Source: Symbiodinium sp. CCMP2592 | Taxonomy: Eukaryota; Sar; Dinophyceae; Suessiales; Symbiodiniaceae | Assembly (NCBI GenBank): GCA_905221615.1 | Contig: CAJNDT010004946.1 | Span: forward strand, 425,309-489,308 | DNA: 64,000 nt | Direction: 5' to 3' | Shown here: positions 10,201 through 20,911 of the stretch, piece after piece | Numbering within the stretch: position 1 is the first letter of the stretch | Layout of the letters: each line of letters begins with the position of its first letter | Program-made: the position numbers and the translations under genes | Notes under the pieces: model-generated | The model's database searches: none | What the model was told of the DNA's origin: nothing | Seen by the model: only the letters and a program-made list of their open reading frames with translations

Positions 10201-12358
10201 GTTGCCTTAGTTTCTCGCACTCGATCTCGTAGATGAAGTCCAGCGCTTGATGTTCCGCAACCACTGGACAACGGCCGACCACAGTAGGACGGATTAGTCC
10301 ATGTTCCGGGTGGCGGATTGTGAGACCACCCCGCCTCGTCCAAGAAATTTGGCATCCCAAGTCTTGAACCAGCGCACCAAGGGGCACTATAGGGCCCGAA
10401 GAGTCACCACCAGACGTCCTTGTCAAAAGAGTCCCACTGGAGTTCTGGGCCAAGACCACCTCCTTGCCGTCAGCCAACTGTACTCTCACCCTTGCCGCAT
10501 CATCAAGCTCCGTTTCAGTTGCCTCCCGGAAAGGATGGGAAGCTCCAGAGTCGAGCAAGCCTGTGCGGCCCGTTCTTGGGTCGCAACCTGATCCCACAGC
10601 CCTGTTCTCCACATCCGTGGTGGAGTACGCAAGCATCTTCAGCTGCCGGATCTCCTTGAGCATCGCACTAGCCTCTTGCAACAACACCTTGAGCTCGCTC
10701 TCAGAGGCCTGCTGCGAGGTATCCGGAGCCGCTGTAGATGCCGAAGACGTAGAGGATGCTCCTGCCGCCGCAGCCGGAGTTCCAGCCGTTGAAGGTACCT
10801 CAGTAAAAGCTTTGATCGCCGGCGGCGCCTTTGAAGCAGCCTTCGCAGAGGGGCTGGCTCCACCGCCAGTCTTTGCAGGGCATTCTGATTGCTGATGTTG
10901 ATTGCTCCCACAAGACCAACATCGCCCCATCTTCTCCTTCCTCGTGAAAGCATGGGAGAACGTACATGCCGAGCCTTTGCTGCACCCTTTGTCCGTCAAG
11001 AAAAACCTGCACGATGGCTTGGCCTTTGCTTTCGGTTGCCCCGTTGGGCTTCCACCCTCAGCACCATCTGCCTTTTGGGCCGTCGTGGTAGAGGACGTAG
11101 TCACCGTAGCCGCCTTCACACTCGGAGTCGATGTATTGCCTGCACGTCCCCGAAAGGCCACTTGCTCCAGCTCACTCATCAAAGCCTGTTGCAAGTCTCT
11201 CGCTCCCTTGACTGTTGGCCTCGTATCCACCTCCAAGTTGTAGCGGAGCATGGAGACGCGGAAGGCGATGTCAGCATGCTCTGGTAACACCTTCTTCACG
11301 ATGGTGTCCAAGCCACGAACCAAAACACTGGCATCCGGACATTGGATACCAATGTCTGTTGCGCGGGCCATCCATCGAGCCCATTTCCTCAGCTCGGTCA
11401 CAGCATCCGCGGCAGAGCCGGCCTGGGCCGGCGTCTCCAAAGCTCGAAGAACTTGTTGCCTTTCTGCAATCGAGCCGGGCCTATACAACACCACCACTCT
11501 CGACAGCATTGCAAGCGAGCCCACCAACCTTGTAGACAACAGCTCGACCTTCACAGCTTCTGGAATGCTCGCCAGAATCATAGAGGAGGCCCTCTTGTCC
11601 ACCCTGGCCCACTTTGCATCACGAAGGAGGTCCGACTCGAAGTCCTCGGCCTTAATGGTGAGCTTGCCCACGTTGGATGCCGCGAGGTAGGCCTCGTAGT
11701 ACTTCGTGAGGCACGACATGATCTCGGACCACCATTGACCGCTGTTGTTGCTCAGGTCACCCATGTGGTTCTGGAGACCATGTAGCCAGTCTCCTATGTC
11801 AATGGCCGAGTTCGGCCCCAATTCTGGCAGCCTTGGCAGATCAGCCAAGCCCGGCTTCACCACCTCTGGCTCTCTTGTCCGCGACGATATCGACTCTGTC
11901 ATCGCATTCTGCAGCTGAGCCATCCCTTGAACCAGGGCTCCAAGAGGGTCCTGAAAGACCTGAGGTGCCTGGCCTGGGTGGCCACTTGTTGCCGCCTTCT
12001 GTTGCGGTGGATGTGATGGCTGTCCTCCTGCAGGTCCTTGCTCGTGCCCTCCAGCTCCACCTTGTCCAGGGTGCCTGCCCTTCAAGGGTAGCCACGTTCC
12101 TAGTGGATCTCTGCCAGAGTGCCCAGCATCATCTCGACCGCGTCGTGGATCACCACTTTCATTTCCTGAAGGTGCTGGTAATCCCGGGGCCGGTTGGGCT
12201 TTAAAAGGCTCACCTGCTGGCTCAGCAAGCGGTCGTCGTAGTCCACCTGAAATTCCTCCACGCCCGTCAAAAGGATCATCAGGAACGCCTCCATGGGGTT
12301 CAGGTAGATTTCCACGCGACTCATCAAAGCCTCCGCCGTCCGGTCCACGTGACTGCAC
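7265..12358 (-). CDS. gag-pol: Copia Gag-protease-integrase polyprotein with extra domains, RT missing
   Basis: A 1,697-codon frame. Seen in order (residues from 12358): Gag; a CCCH zinc finger at 450-469 (C-x8-C-x5-C-x3-H); a zinc knuckle at 480-493 (C-x2-C-x4-H-x4-C); an aspartic protease motif LLDSGASH (Asp 603); a Rossmann/methyltransferase-like stretch about 811-876 (WVLHLYAGPGKG, then GSPPARVD); the integrase zinc region near 1020-1040; and the integrase core with Asp1060, Asp1290 and Glu1326 (exact D-x35-E). A Pro/Glu repeat block is inserted between the first two acidic residues. After the integrase comes a region with HVD (1583-1585), His1633 and Arg1643 that fits a 2OG-Fe(II) oxygenase. 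The frame then stops where reverse transcriptase should start. There is no YVDD-like motif anywhere. The next frame resumes at RNase H, so about 250 residues of RT seem to be deleted at the junction near 7265-7285. Confidence 0.85.
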   Translation of the reverse strand: MQSRGPDGGGFDESRGNLPEPHGGVPDDPFDGRGGISGGLRRPLAEPAGEPFKAQPAPGLPAPSGNESGDPRRGRDDAGHSGRDPLGTWLPLKGRHPGQGGAGGHEQGPAGGQPSHPPQQKAATSGHPGQAPQVFQDPLGALVQGMAQLQNAMTESISSRTREPEVVKPGLADLPRLPELGPNSAIDIGDWLHGLQNHMGDLSNNSGQWWSEIMSCLTKYYEAYLAASNVGKLTIKAEDFESDLLRDAKWARVDKRASSMILASIPEAVKVELLSTRLVGSLAMLSRVVVLYRPGSIAERQQVLRALETPAQAGSAADAVTELRKWARWMARATDIGIQCPDASVLVRGLDTIVKKVLPEHADIAFRVSMLRYNLEVDTRPTVKGARDLQQALMSELEQVAFRGRAGNTSTPSVKAATVTTSSTTTAQKADGAEGGSPTGQPKAKAKPSCRFFLTDKGCSKGSACTFSHAFTRKEKMGRCWSCGSNQHQQSECPAKTGGGASPSAKAASKAPPAIKAFTEVPSTAGTPAAAAGASSTSSASTAAPDTSQQASESELKVLLQEASAMLKEIRQLKMLAYSTTDVENRAVGSGCDPRTGRTGLLDSGASHPFREATETELDDAARVRVQLADGKEVVLAQNSSGTLLTRTSGGDSSGPIVPLGALVQDLGCQISWTRRGGLTIRHPEHGLIRPTVVGRCPVVAEHQALDFIYEIECEKLRQLQYATRATAKSIWLWDQEKPWARHLEDFVRAGGRGAQLRAMVSEGSPFSSWSEMDRSLAAEHVNLDDKSGWAYLRALPGSRQRRKRMMSSPWVLHLYAGPGKGVDPAFRELDDGRVLVQVDINRSKAEDMGMVAGVYRALLWAAATGRVDGIIGSPPARVDLVQKMMWLMMVAKAARSHHGGHPVFAMIEGKKLMDVVRIGGVHKWESVTASWDMFTEVMCLEEVCENIATNLTFGQEIPQATSDGAAWTMEFKEAVSEAIRHWGREPEALQMMKWVKRLDAEPGKFLETFTDKELAMWRTHVRNNHVPYNKRCRTCVTTSGTGRAHRRVRHPSSHCLSLDIAGPFRHKAADPNHKDYRYLLVGAYTMPRLPAEEPKPEEPHGLPAEEPKPKEPHVLPAEEPKPEEPHVLPGEEPKPEEPHVLPAEEPKPEEPHVLPAEEPKPEEPHVLPPGEEALGHDHFIPLELGGHEVPDDFGYGVGNVFPEDALGDPMEEVTERRGARKLPEEECRGLSEEEFKRLFNEVGYAMDFQTIYVVQPLRTRTAGEVTAAVQSVVLRLKAEGLYISRIHADRARELRVESIKRWALERGIFCTYTEGQAPQANGKAEAGVKWVKSSVKRLLMCSDLPKEAWAVAANYAVQNRMEQLLRQSTSMLPFGTRVHVRSKVYGTGGKYDLDSRWKAGTYVGPSLEVRGGHLIRFEDGSYMTSTHLRPHLVETDKIVDLDEYEVMLPMPTRRLKGKVGATDLDQNSEHEVLHLKYDPEHPAEQYAMRLLEEEILTADQLENLARMLPSTAPTPKRFGPQRDTQKVWTAGAFVHGGIVGVKNATGVFPASTRALIKYVKQLEPEHKFNAVAITTDIEAKQHVDAHNVGKNLVASLSYFKGGALEVEYPESARLLPLDGDHTHQLFDPKFKHSTKPWFGGSRIVLVAYSVRDSGKLKEDQIKYLQGHGFEWVPHLSKPIVSEDDKPVVKMIRFSCC
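8850..9095 (-). repeat. 39-bp coding tandem repeat inside the integrase
   Basis: Six to seven copies of a 39-bp unit encode a 13-residue repeat, EEPKPEEPHVLPA, with small variations. It lies between the first and second catalytic Asp of the integrase, where this fold tolerates loops. High identity between units suggests recent expansion. Confidence 0.9.
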
Positions 12359-12373
12359 TCTATCTAAAACCTT

Positions 12374-13171
12374 TCACAGCATGTCCTTCAACTGCTGGTT
12401 CTCGTGTGCCAGAGCCTGACGTTCATCAAGGTGCACCTTCATCTCTGCGCGGACCTGCTTCTGAACCTCCGCCAAGATCTGCTCCTGGGTCAGAGAGGCA
12501 CTCGAGGATTCTTCGTGAGCTCTCTGGTCCGGAGAGTAAAGATGTGGGGCCCTCCTCGTCCATTGGGCCATAGTTTGCTCAGCTTCCGGAGTGAACAAAC
12601 GCGAAGTCCTTGGCGAAGGAGTCCGAAGAGCCTGGGTTGCAGTTCGCTGAGTTCGGGCTTCCATTATAGGGTTCATGGCCGCGCCGGCTTGGGCAACTCG
12701 CCGCTGAACAAACTCCCCGATCCTCGCAAACCACATGACCTGATTGGAAGGCGCTTGCTGTTGGGTCTCCGAAGGTAAAGCCTCGGGTGGAGAAAACTCG
12801 AAGCCTCCAACTTGCATTCGCACACCTCCCTGACTCGGTCCCACATCCACAGCTGAAAGTTCTGGTACTCCCGTAGGTAACGAAGTCCCATGATCGTCAC
12901 GAGTCATGGAATCCGAAGCACTTAGAAACTCAGCTGCCGTAGGCATCGGAGGGGTCCTTGAAGGTCGTGGCACGGTCGCCTGGTCCTCGCCAGACGGGTC
13001 CTGTATGCTGCCAATCCTTGCACCATTCATAACAGGCTCGCTGCTCAGAGCAGCATCATGCTGCTGAGCTTCCTGCTGCGTAGTAGCTGTCCCATAACTT
13101 GGACCATTAGTCTCACCCTCGAGCACGGTGGTACGTTTTGGGCTCATACCCTGTTGATCGTTGGGGATCAT
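12374..13171 (-). CDS. gag: Copia Gag, N-terminal part, ending at an in-frame TGA
   Basis: A 265-residue frame that is collinear and in phase with the large gag-pol frame below. Only the TGA at 12374-12376 separates them, followed in phase by KVLDRVQSRGPDGGG. The protein is Pro/Ser/Gln-rich and ends in a predicted coiled coil (SLTQEQILAEVQKQVRAEM), fitting the N-terminal half of a Gag. The start is uncertain: ATG 13171 sits in the LTR and ATG 13147 in the primer site, and the latter would be just downstream of a conventional transcript leader. The TGA could be a disabling mutation or a readthrough site. The CTG-TGA-AAG context shows no obvious readthrough element. Confidence 0.65.
   Translation of the reverse strand: MIPNDQQGMSPKRTTVLEGETNGPSYGTATTQQEAQQHDAALSSEPVMNGARIGSIQDPSGEDQATVPRPSRTPPMPTAAEFLSASDSMTRDDHGTSLPTGVPELSAVDVGPSQGGVRMQVGGFEFSPPEALPSETQQQAPSNQVMWFARIGEFVQRRVAQAGAAMNPIMEARTQRTATQALRTPSPRTSRLFTPEAEQTMAQWTRRAPHLYSPDQRAHEESSSASLTQEQILAEVQKQVRAEMKVHLDERQALAHENQQLKDML
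13139..13151 (-). promoter_or_regulatory. Primer binding site, tRNA-Met anticodon-arm type
   Basis: The 13 bases next to the 5' LTR, read on the plus strand, are TGGGCTCATACCC. This looks like a tRNA-Met anticodon arm with its CAU anticodon. Drosophila copia and Ty5 are known to prime from a half-tRNA-Met cut in the anticodon loop, and this fits that mode rather than a 3'-CCA primer. The candidate Gag start ATG at 13147 lies inside the site. Confidence 0.6.
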
Positions 13172-13458
13172 GCCTGTTCTTCAAATGGCAGAGTGGGTGA
13201 GCTAACAGACCATGGCACGGCGCTACACAGCGGACTCTTCTTTTCGGCACACAACCTGAAGTCTCAAGTGCAACAGCTTTAGCCTGAAGTTGTACATGTG
13301 GTAAGGCCTCAGCTGTCTTACAGTGCAACATCAGTTCATCTTTACATACTGATGTCTTCAGTTGGACTTCGTGTCCATGATTCTTTGGCCCAGTCATCAG
13401 ACTTAAACCAAAGAGCAGCACAACATGAGCATGCGTTATCAGCAAGATCACTTCAACA
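13152..13458 (-). repeat. 5' LTR of the Copia element
   Basis: A 307-bp direct repeat of 5442-5748, with no difference seen. In element orientation it runs from TGTTGAAGTGATC to CGATCAACA. It should contain the promoter and the start of the transcript. The first ATG of the long Gag frame (13171) lies inside its last 20 bp. Confidence 0.93.
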
Positions 13459-13463
13459 GAATT
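13459..13463. repeat. Target-site duplication GAATT, right copy
   Basis: Directly abuts the outer end of the 5' LTR and is identical to 5437-5441. Confidence 0.9.
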
Positions 13464-15006
13464 CGTTGCTGATTTTGTGGCTCTTGTCTTCTCGTGCTAG
13501 GCTATGTTGCTAATGCGAATTGCTTGCAGCGTTAGGGGGACTGTTGCTACAAGGACAGCTCCTAAACCTGTTTTAGGCAAGCAAAGCCAAGAAGCTGCAT
13601 CAGAGGCTGCGACGACAAGTGTCGCCGGGGCGAAAACGCGCAGGGCGCTGGGCTGAAAGAAGAAAAGGGCTAAAGTGCCCACACCTTGCACCACAAAGAT
13701 GCGTCTGGGTGACGCGCGCTACAGCAAAAAACGGATCAAGTCCCCTCAGATCTCCTGCTTTTCGAGCATGCTGGCAGGCTGATATTGCTCCCATATGCCA
13801 CAACACATCTCGCAATGGAACTTGTGCTTTGAACTCGCTTGGTTCCAGTTTTCGTCGGACTGAACAATCAGCCAACCCAGGTATATGGTGCTCGGGGTTG
13901 AGGTGCAGAAACGACTGAACAGATACTGAGTGTTGTTTGCAGAGGTGAATCAACCCGGCAAGCAACATCATGTAGGCCCACCGCATCCTTGCTCGAAAAG
14001 CTACAGCAGTTTACCAGTTCTTTGCACGGCAGCAGCAGCCAGCCCACCCAGGCAGGTACAAAGGCAAGTCCGAGATGTAAGGCCCAGTCACCGAGACAGA
14101 GATCACGGACACCGGCCACCTTCACCTGAACTGGAATATCTTGTTTTGCCTTTCCGATATGTCAGACACGCATGTCGAGTGTAATGCTACGTCGCTAGGT
14201 TGGTTTAAAGAACGATTAGCAGTCCGAAGTCAGCCCAAGGAGCCCCAGCAACAATGCATAATGGAAATATTTTGCATGTGCGGGCTATCCAATTATCTGA
14301 GAACTTGACCCTGGAATCTTCTTCGCTGCCGCAAGCCCGGCGATTTTTTTCGGAGTGCTGGGACAGCAGGTCTTATACGCATGACCCACCTGTGGCAAAG
14401 CCTATCTCGATAAAATTGAGAGTGTCGCAACCTGGCTCCTCTCTGACCTTCACCGAGGAGCCCAGCTCAACGCAGGGCTGGATGCCTCCAAGGGCATGCC
14501 ATACCTTTCTTCCGTTTCAGTTCATGGTCTCAAATTACCGAGGGCTGAGAAATTGTGCACGGCAGAAGCTTTAGCTGCCCTTACAGGGTGTGAATCCCGA
14601 AATACAGCGTGCCGTTCCATCTGTATGGACTTGGTCAATCCTATGTCTTTGCATGTGCACAAATACGCATAGCTCCTACCCAAAGAAAACTTGGGCTTCG
14701 CAGAAACGTCTATGTTCAAGCATCTTGCAAACCAGAAAATGCTAAGTCTCTGCTAATCTGTGCACCGAAGGCGAAACAAGCCAAAATCATGCGCTTAAGG
14801 CCACACCTGCAAAGCGACCCCCCTGATCTTCCTGATTCCCATTTCTTGCAGCCTGAGCGCATCTTGGAGGATGAGACAGGGTCGGCCAAGCAGCCAGCCC
14901 CGAGCCCTCCGGGAGGGAGCAAGAGAGAGAGATAGAGAGCGAGCGACCAGAAAAAACAAGGAGGTAGAGACCCAGTGTCCCGAAAGGACTTCCATCATCT
15001 CATCCA
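13464..15006. other. Intergenic stretch, nothing recognised
   Basis: Mixed-composition sequence with overlapping short ORFs on both strands and no motif that I can assign. Confidence 0.5.
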
Positions 15007-15148
15007 TTCAGTCTTTCATCCGTCCATCCATCCGTCCGTCCGGCCATCCATCCATCCATCATCCATCCATTAGTTCATCCGCCTACCCATCCATCCCATA
15101 TCATCCTATCCTATCCATTCGTCCTTACATCTATCTATCCATCCACTA
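15007..15148. repeat. ATCC-type tetranucleotide microsatellite
   Basis: Imperfect CATC/CGTC repeats over about 140 bp. Confidence 0.85.
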
Positions 15149-15172
15149 TCTATGAACCCGTTTATAAACAGA

Positions 15173-15445
15173 AAACAACATAATACGGGCCCATGTTTTT
15201 GCACATTGCCAGAAAGTACGCATGCCGACGATGCCCTAGCGGTGTGTTGGCTGTTAACAAAAGATTTCGTATATGTGCCTTGAATGTCAATGTCCATGTA
15301 TTGGATCCAAGTATGAAGTTCGAAAAACGTGATGGGCGGATGCACGTGGTCAAGTGGAGTTGAAGGTGCAGCTCTATTTGGAGGTGCATCCCTCTATGCC
15401 TCCGCGCGCGCGGGGGGGGGGGGGGGGGGGGAAACAACATAATAC
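15173..15445. mobile_element. Short SINE-like insertion with 14-bp target duplication and G20 run
   Basis: The 14 bp AAACAACATAATAC occurs at 15173-15186 and again at 15432-15445. Between them lies a 245-bp segment whose last 20 bases (15412-15431) are all G, preceded by a CGCGCGCG stretch. Flanking direct repeats of this length plus a homopolymer at one end are typical of target-primed retroposition. A GTTCGAA core near 15319 faintly recalls a pol III B box, but I cannot show a tRNA origin. The segment has no coding potential. Confidence 0.55.
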
Positions 15446-18400
15446 CCCGTATTCCGTGGCACTCTCCTTATAAACCCTTCTCGAAAAACCTTGTACAAAC
15501 ACTTCGGCAAACCCTTCTGAACCCGACATAACCCTCAAAGAATCACATACCCCTCCATAAAGCCCTCCTCTGGACCAATCAGTAAGCCTGTCCATAAACC
15601 CTCCTACATGCAAACCCTCGACCAAAATATGCGCAAATGCTGGCCCATATACTGGGATTCAGAAATGACTCAAGAAAACGACCAACAACGACTTGCTCTT
15701 CTCTAGCACTGGCGGGATTCGCAGACACAGAACTTGCAAGGCCAACTTACAGTCAATGCGACACCACGCGCACAGCACCCGGACATGCCGGCAACACCGA
15801 GAGGCTCGTCAATTTCGAGAACAATGCGAGACAAATGTATTGGAATGTACAATGAAGCCTATGTACCGGAGGACGCGGACATGCTTTGTCCACCACTTCG
15901 TCCACCAAGAGGGTTCAATTCGGGGCCAGCACGACTCGTCCACTTTCGCGACGCTGGTGCCATGGAGTTGCCGTTTCGAGGACAAATCATGACATATCAG
16001 CACGTCACTACACGCGCAGCGCTGTTTTGCGATACACAGCGACTCCTACTAGACCTGCACCGACGTACGGCAGCTTCAAGAACACTTAATTGTGCCATGC
16101 ACCCTCACTACAACATCACATCAAGAGCACTACATCTAACCATTCCGACAAAGTCATCACATCATGCCATCTCAAACACCCGCACAGAAAAACCACCTGG
16201 ATTGGAATTCACCATGGCTACTGGACTTGCGATTGTGAAGTGGAACCGGGACGTCGCAGGCACGACTGGACCCTGAGAGGCAAATCGCAACGTCGGCTCC
16301 GCTCAACAGGACATCACACAAAAGAATTCTGCTGCTCATGCGAAAATCTTGCTATCCCAAAAGGCAATCTCGACCCTCACCCCCATCCCAGACCCCTGAA
16401 TCCTGAGCATCGAGTCTAGCCTAGCAGTCAAGCTGTTCCCTCCCTGGACTTCGGAGTCTGCGAATTTGGAGACATCAAGCGCTTCGGATCGCTTTCAGAG
16501 CCTTGCCTACGAGGCCGACGCCCAGGCCTTGGTGGATGTCGATGTGTATCTTTACATCATCGGAAGCTGCTGTTTGACAAGTCGGGTAAGGCCAGCGCCT
16601 AGGGTCTGGGGCAATGTATTCCGCAATCTTGAGAGTGCATCGTTTTGGAAGTGTGTCGACGAGCAGCCGCCTACTTTCTGACGTTATGCACCCATTGTCT
16701 CTTCTCGGTGTGTACACTTCACTCATCCGTGTCCCTGCAGCGGAAACCTTACACACACTGGTCGAACAACATTTACACTGGTACCGGCTTGTCACGTCCA
16801 AACACTGCATCGGGCGGCTGCAGTTTGGCTGTGCCGCTTAGGACTGCTGGCTCGTTGAACTGTCTGCAGCCTTGAGGAACCCGGATTGTGCCAAGGGTTG
16901 CTATCTGAACAATCGGAAGCAGGAAATAGTAAGCTGTAGCTATAACTATAACTATTTGCGCAAGATAGTCAAACAATCTTTGGAGCTCTGCGACACACAA
17001 ACCACTACCACACCATCACAGAACTCTCCACACAAAACAACATGTGCCGGCTCTACATGCAGTAGGCTCGCTGGTACAGCTGGACAAAACGTCGCTTGTT
17101 GCGGGGACATTGCACGGTCATGCACATACAGCAGACAGATCCTGGTATACGTGTGCCGGCCAATCGCGAGTGCGGCACTTGACGGTGGAAGTGCGGGGCT
17201 TGCGCTTCTGGTCATGTCAGCATCTTCAACCCGTCCACGATGCGGCAAGACGTAAGCGACACTTCAAGCCCCTGGATCATTGTCATAGTGGTAGCTTGGA
17301 CTCGACACCTGAATCTCCGTTTCCTCACTGAGGGCCGCAAAGCGCAGGCAAGGAGCAACAAGCGCCGAGTTGGAATGTGGCATGCACAACGCGCTCGCGT
17401 GTAGAGAGAGCCATGGCCGCAGCACGTCCCTTTCTGCAGGTATATGCGAATAAACGTCCCAACTGAAAAGAATCACTCTGCGTCGTAATCTTGGGCTGTG
17501 ATGGCTTTATGACTTATGCTTCGGACAACAAAGTGTAAAGAGCATTTGCAGAGCTCACCCACTTGGAATCACTTGGAGGCACTGCAACGTTGCACTGCTT
17601 TATCTGCTTGTCCTGTCGTAATTACCTGACATGGTTTCTACAGTCAGCTGCCGGGGTGAAATGAGGATTGCGGCTGTCGTGTTTGCAAGCATGACCAGCA
17701 TTCACACCGACCTGGAATGTTGTACGCTGGAATAAAATTACAACTCACAAGGCGAGTGGATGCAAGCAAAAGAACTCTTGCTCCTGATGGCTGCCCCAGA
17801 AAGGTAGCGTCACTTGAAATAAGACTTCAGCCTGCTTCGCAAATTCCCTGAAACCCTTTGCAAAACTACTCGGTTGTCTAACTGTCTCTCATGTCCGGGG
17901 AAAATCTTCCAATGCAACCCCAGGCGGAAGCAACTCCCACGGCCGAGGGTCGGGGCTGCACTGCGCCTTGTTGGAGTTGCGACTTAAACTCAATGAGTGG
18001 CAGCCAAGGTGCGCTGCCAGTGCCTGGTCGCTCTCGTCGTGGGAAGCAAAAGCATGGCCTGGAAATTCAAGCTTCCAGAGTCTCAGAAATGTTATTATGC
18101 AAGGCGAGATTTCGAGGGCTTGGAGCTAGCTACTCTTTCATGGTCTCCGGATTGATTTCTGCAGGAGGTTTTGACGTCTGCCCTAATGCAATAGTGTCTT
18201 GCAAGGTTTCGTTGAAGACTTCGCAGCACCTCGACGAGAGCACCGGCTTCCGTAGTTTCCTCTACTCGCGCGGTTCCGGGAGTGGCATGCCTTTTTGCTT
18301 CTGCAGTTGCAAGGGCTCGTGCCTGTTCTTGTATGTGCTTGCGCTCAGCTGGCATGGTGCCTGTGAGCCATGAGCTGATTTAAGTGTTTCTCTCAGGTCT

Positions 18401-20909
18401 CAGGTTTGGTTTGCCACAAGCACTTTCAACTTTCAGAACTTGGAGTCGCTTCTACGGGGCTTCCTCGAGAGACGAGTGGCTTTCGACTCCCAAATACTTC
18501 TCTGAAGCTGTAGTCATGGCCTTCCTTCGGGCCATGACATGCCAGTGAAAGGGTGGAACAGGGTTGCAGCACCGGTAGGGACTGAAAGAGTTTTGGGCTC
18601 CTGAACTGCAGGGCCCGGGTCCAGGGCCTAAACTTGAGATCCAAGGCACCGAAAGCGATCCAGGCGGGAGCGAAGGCAGAGTCCAGGGACAAAGCCTGCA
18701 GAGGCTCTGCAAGCAAGGCATGGATCTCTCCGCTCGGGAAGCGGATGAGTCTGGGGTCTGCCTCGGGCCGATTGTAAAGCTACCCGTTTCGTGTCACGAT
18801 CTTGAGCGCTACCGTCGCATCTGAACATCGCCAAGGCCCTTTGTCTGTTTCTCTAGTAGTCTTGACAAGAGCACAGGCGGGAGGTTTTCTCAAGCGACGG
18901 CTCAGGTTGAAGCAAATTCGTATGGACTTGACTTGCCGTTGTACACAGGAACATGTCCCAAGCTTAGTCTTTCAGCCTAGAGATGGCAATTGGGCATTGA
19001 CCGAAGAGTTGTCTCTGACAGGCGCCGGCCATCTTAAAACGTAATGCAGGCGAATGCCATCGATGTGAACAAATCTCCTGATCCGAGATCAGTGGGACAG
19101 CCTGGAGTTAGCATGGCTGTGGCTGGCCTTGTGCAAGAACCGCCTGGCGAGCTCGTACCTGAAAGGTTCGGCGTTGAACGGAAGGCTGCAGCTTATTGCT
19201 ATGTGCCTTCTGCTAGGCCAGGCTCCAAATGATTCGGCATGCTCAGCTTTGCTGCAAGCCCTCACCAACTTGATTGACTGAAGTAGTGCGCGTCGACTCT
19301 TGCGTAGGTTGTTTCTACGAAAGTTTCTTCGACTGCCTGCTGGATCCATTTGAGGCTTAGCAGCGAAACCTTCCAATGACAGCACATACTGTAAGTCAGG
19401 GCACCTACAACGCCCGAGAAATGCCTTGCACAAGCAGCAGCCAGTACCCGCCGTTGTGTTGGTGCTCCGGCAAACGATGCAAAGGTTGTTGCTGGGCCGC
19501 ATGCCGTACGGACGATGATGTAATTCGCGAGTGGGGTTCGGCATTGACTTCAGGCTTCAGCCAAGACTCTTCCTGATCATGTAGTAGTAGCAGCCTGCAT
19601 ACATGGGCATGTGCAGGCAAGCCTGCGATTTGCAAATGTTTACTGCGTTGCATCAGCAACTCATGTGAGTGTCCACAGCTTCCCGGACGCTAGTAGATGT
19701 CCACCACGCTTGCCAAACACAGCTCATGTGGTGTGCTACAGTACGTCTCAAGGAGCCAAGTGTTGGTGAGCACACTTTTGAGTTGGCCAACAGACAACGC
19801 AGCGGGCCCCGAGAAGACTCACCAAGCGAGGTCTGCAGCGGTACATAACCTTGCTCAGCATCGCTGAAGTTCAGCCGCAGAAAAACATCAAACCAGTTGA
19901 CCAGTTGATGACTATAGGAGAGACTTCACCGACGGCACAGGTTGTCCTTAAGCCTTAAGCGGATGGTTCAGCAGGGTCAATCACTGCTTGGCTAACGGGA
20001 TTTCACGGTACAGTACTGCGCGAACTTCGTGACGACCCTGTTGGCATCACTACGCCCACTTGCAGTTGCCCCTGCAACTGTATATTGACACTCACGCAAT
20101 GTCAAACAACCAGGCAAAAAGCTCAATAGCTTCAGCCTGCAGTGAACCAGGCCACTGCCGCTGTAGGATACGCATTCATCAGCTGGTGCGCAACATAGAA
20201 CACCACCTTCCCCGACAGGAATGTGTGTGAAGCAGACCAAACCCAAACCGTCGCAATGCGCAGCATCCGGCAGCCGGCTGCGTTAGTTTGAAGCTGCAAC
20301 TACCCATCAGTTATACGGGGTCAACAACATCAATTCTGAACTCCGTGTCGGCGGGTCTCGGCCTGGACAGGATCCCTAAACCTGAAAACCTGCATCATCT
20401 GCAGCTAGGTATCGTTGGTCATGTTCAACATCACCAGTGAGGATATGTGCACCTGGGCACACGTGCTCATGAGTCTTGCAGGAGTACAGAGTTTACAGCG
20501 ACGAGCCTGGTGAACCTGTCCGCAAGAGCAAGCCAGCATGGAGTCAGCGGGTAGACAGTATGTTGGGTACATGCTTGCATGCCTTTGAGCCGGCACCGCT
20601 GAACTACCGGCTACCGACTCGGACTCGTGCCATCTTTCTGCTTTTGTGTTCATGTTGCAACACGCTGTAAATCTGTCGTGGTGCCGGTAGGGCCGCCAAA
20701 TGGTATGGGTCGTCCTGCTTCGAGATCGAGGATGAGGTATGTAAATGAGCAAACCGTATACAGGTTGCATCCACGGTTATGACGGCATCCGTACGACAGT
20801 CACAGACGAAAGAGATGCACAGGGACAACCCATTGAGCTGTGGGCATCTTGGTTGGGCTTTATGAAGTGTAATATGGGCTGAGTGACCGAGAATGCCTTC
20901 CACATCGTG

Positions 20910-20911
<2 letters not shown>
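15446..20911. other. Intergenic stretch, no gene recognised
   Basis: 5.4 kb with many short ORFs. The longest (about 160-180 residues, 15734-16276 and 17891-18373, plus strand) show no family motif, and overlapping frames are equally open, as expected by chance in this composition. Confidence 0.5.

Larger units (their letters stand above)
5442..13458 (-). mobile_element. Copia-type LTR retrotransposon lacking reverse transcriptase
   Basis: An 8,017-bp element read on the minus strand. Both ends are 307-bp LTRs beginning TG and ending CA, which appear identical on line-by-line reading. The element is flanked by the same 5 bp (GAATT at 5437-5441 and 13459-13463), a target-site duplication. A tRNA-Met-like primer site follows the 5' LTR, and the purine tract AAGGAGGAG precedes the 3' LTR. 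The order Gag, protease, integrase, RNase H is that of Copia/Pseudoviridae (integrase before RNase H). The reverse transcriptase domain expected between the integrase and RNase H regions is absent. Identical LTRs point to recent insertion, so this copy was probably mobilised in trans by an intact relative. Confidence 0.93.

Noticed and set aside
5442-13458. An RT domain hidden in the Copia polyprotein
   Set aside because: No YVDD-like motif or RT-type sequence between the integrase end and RNase H; the only sequence there fits the 2OG-like region.
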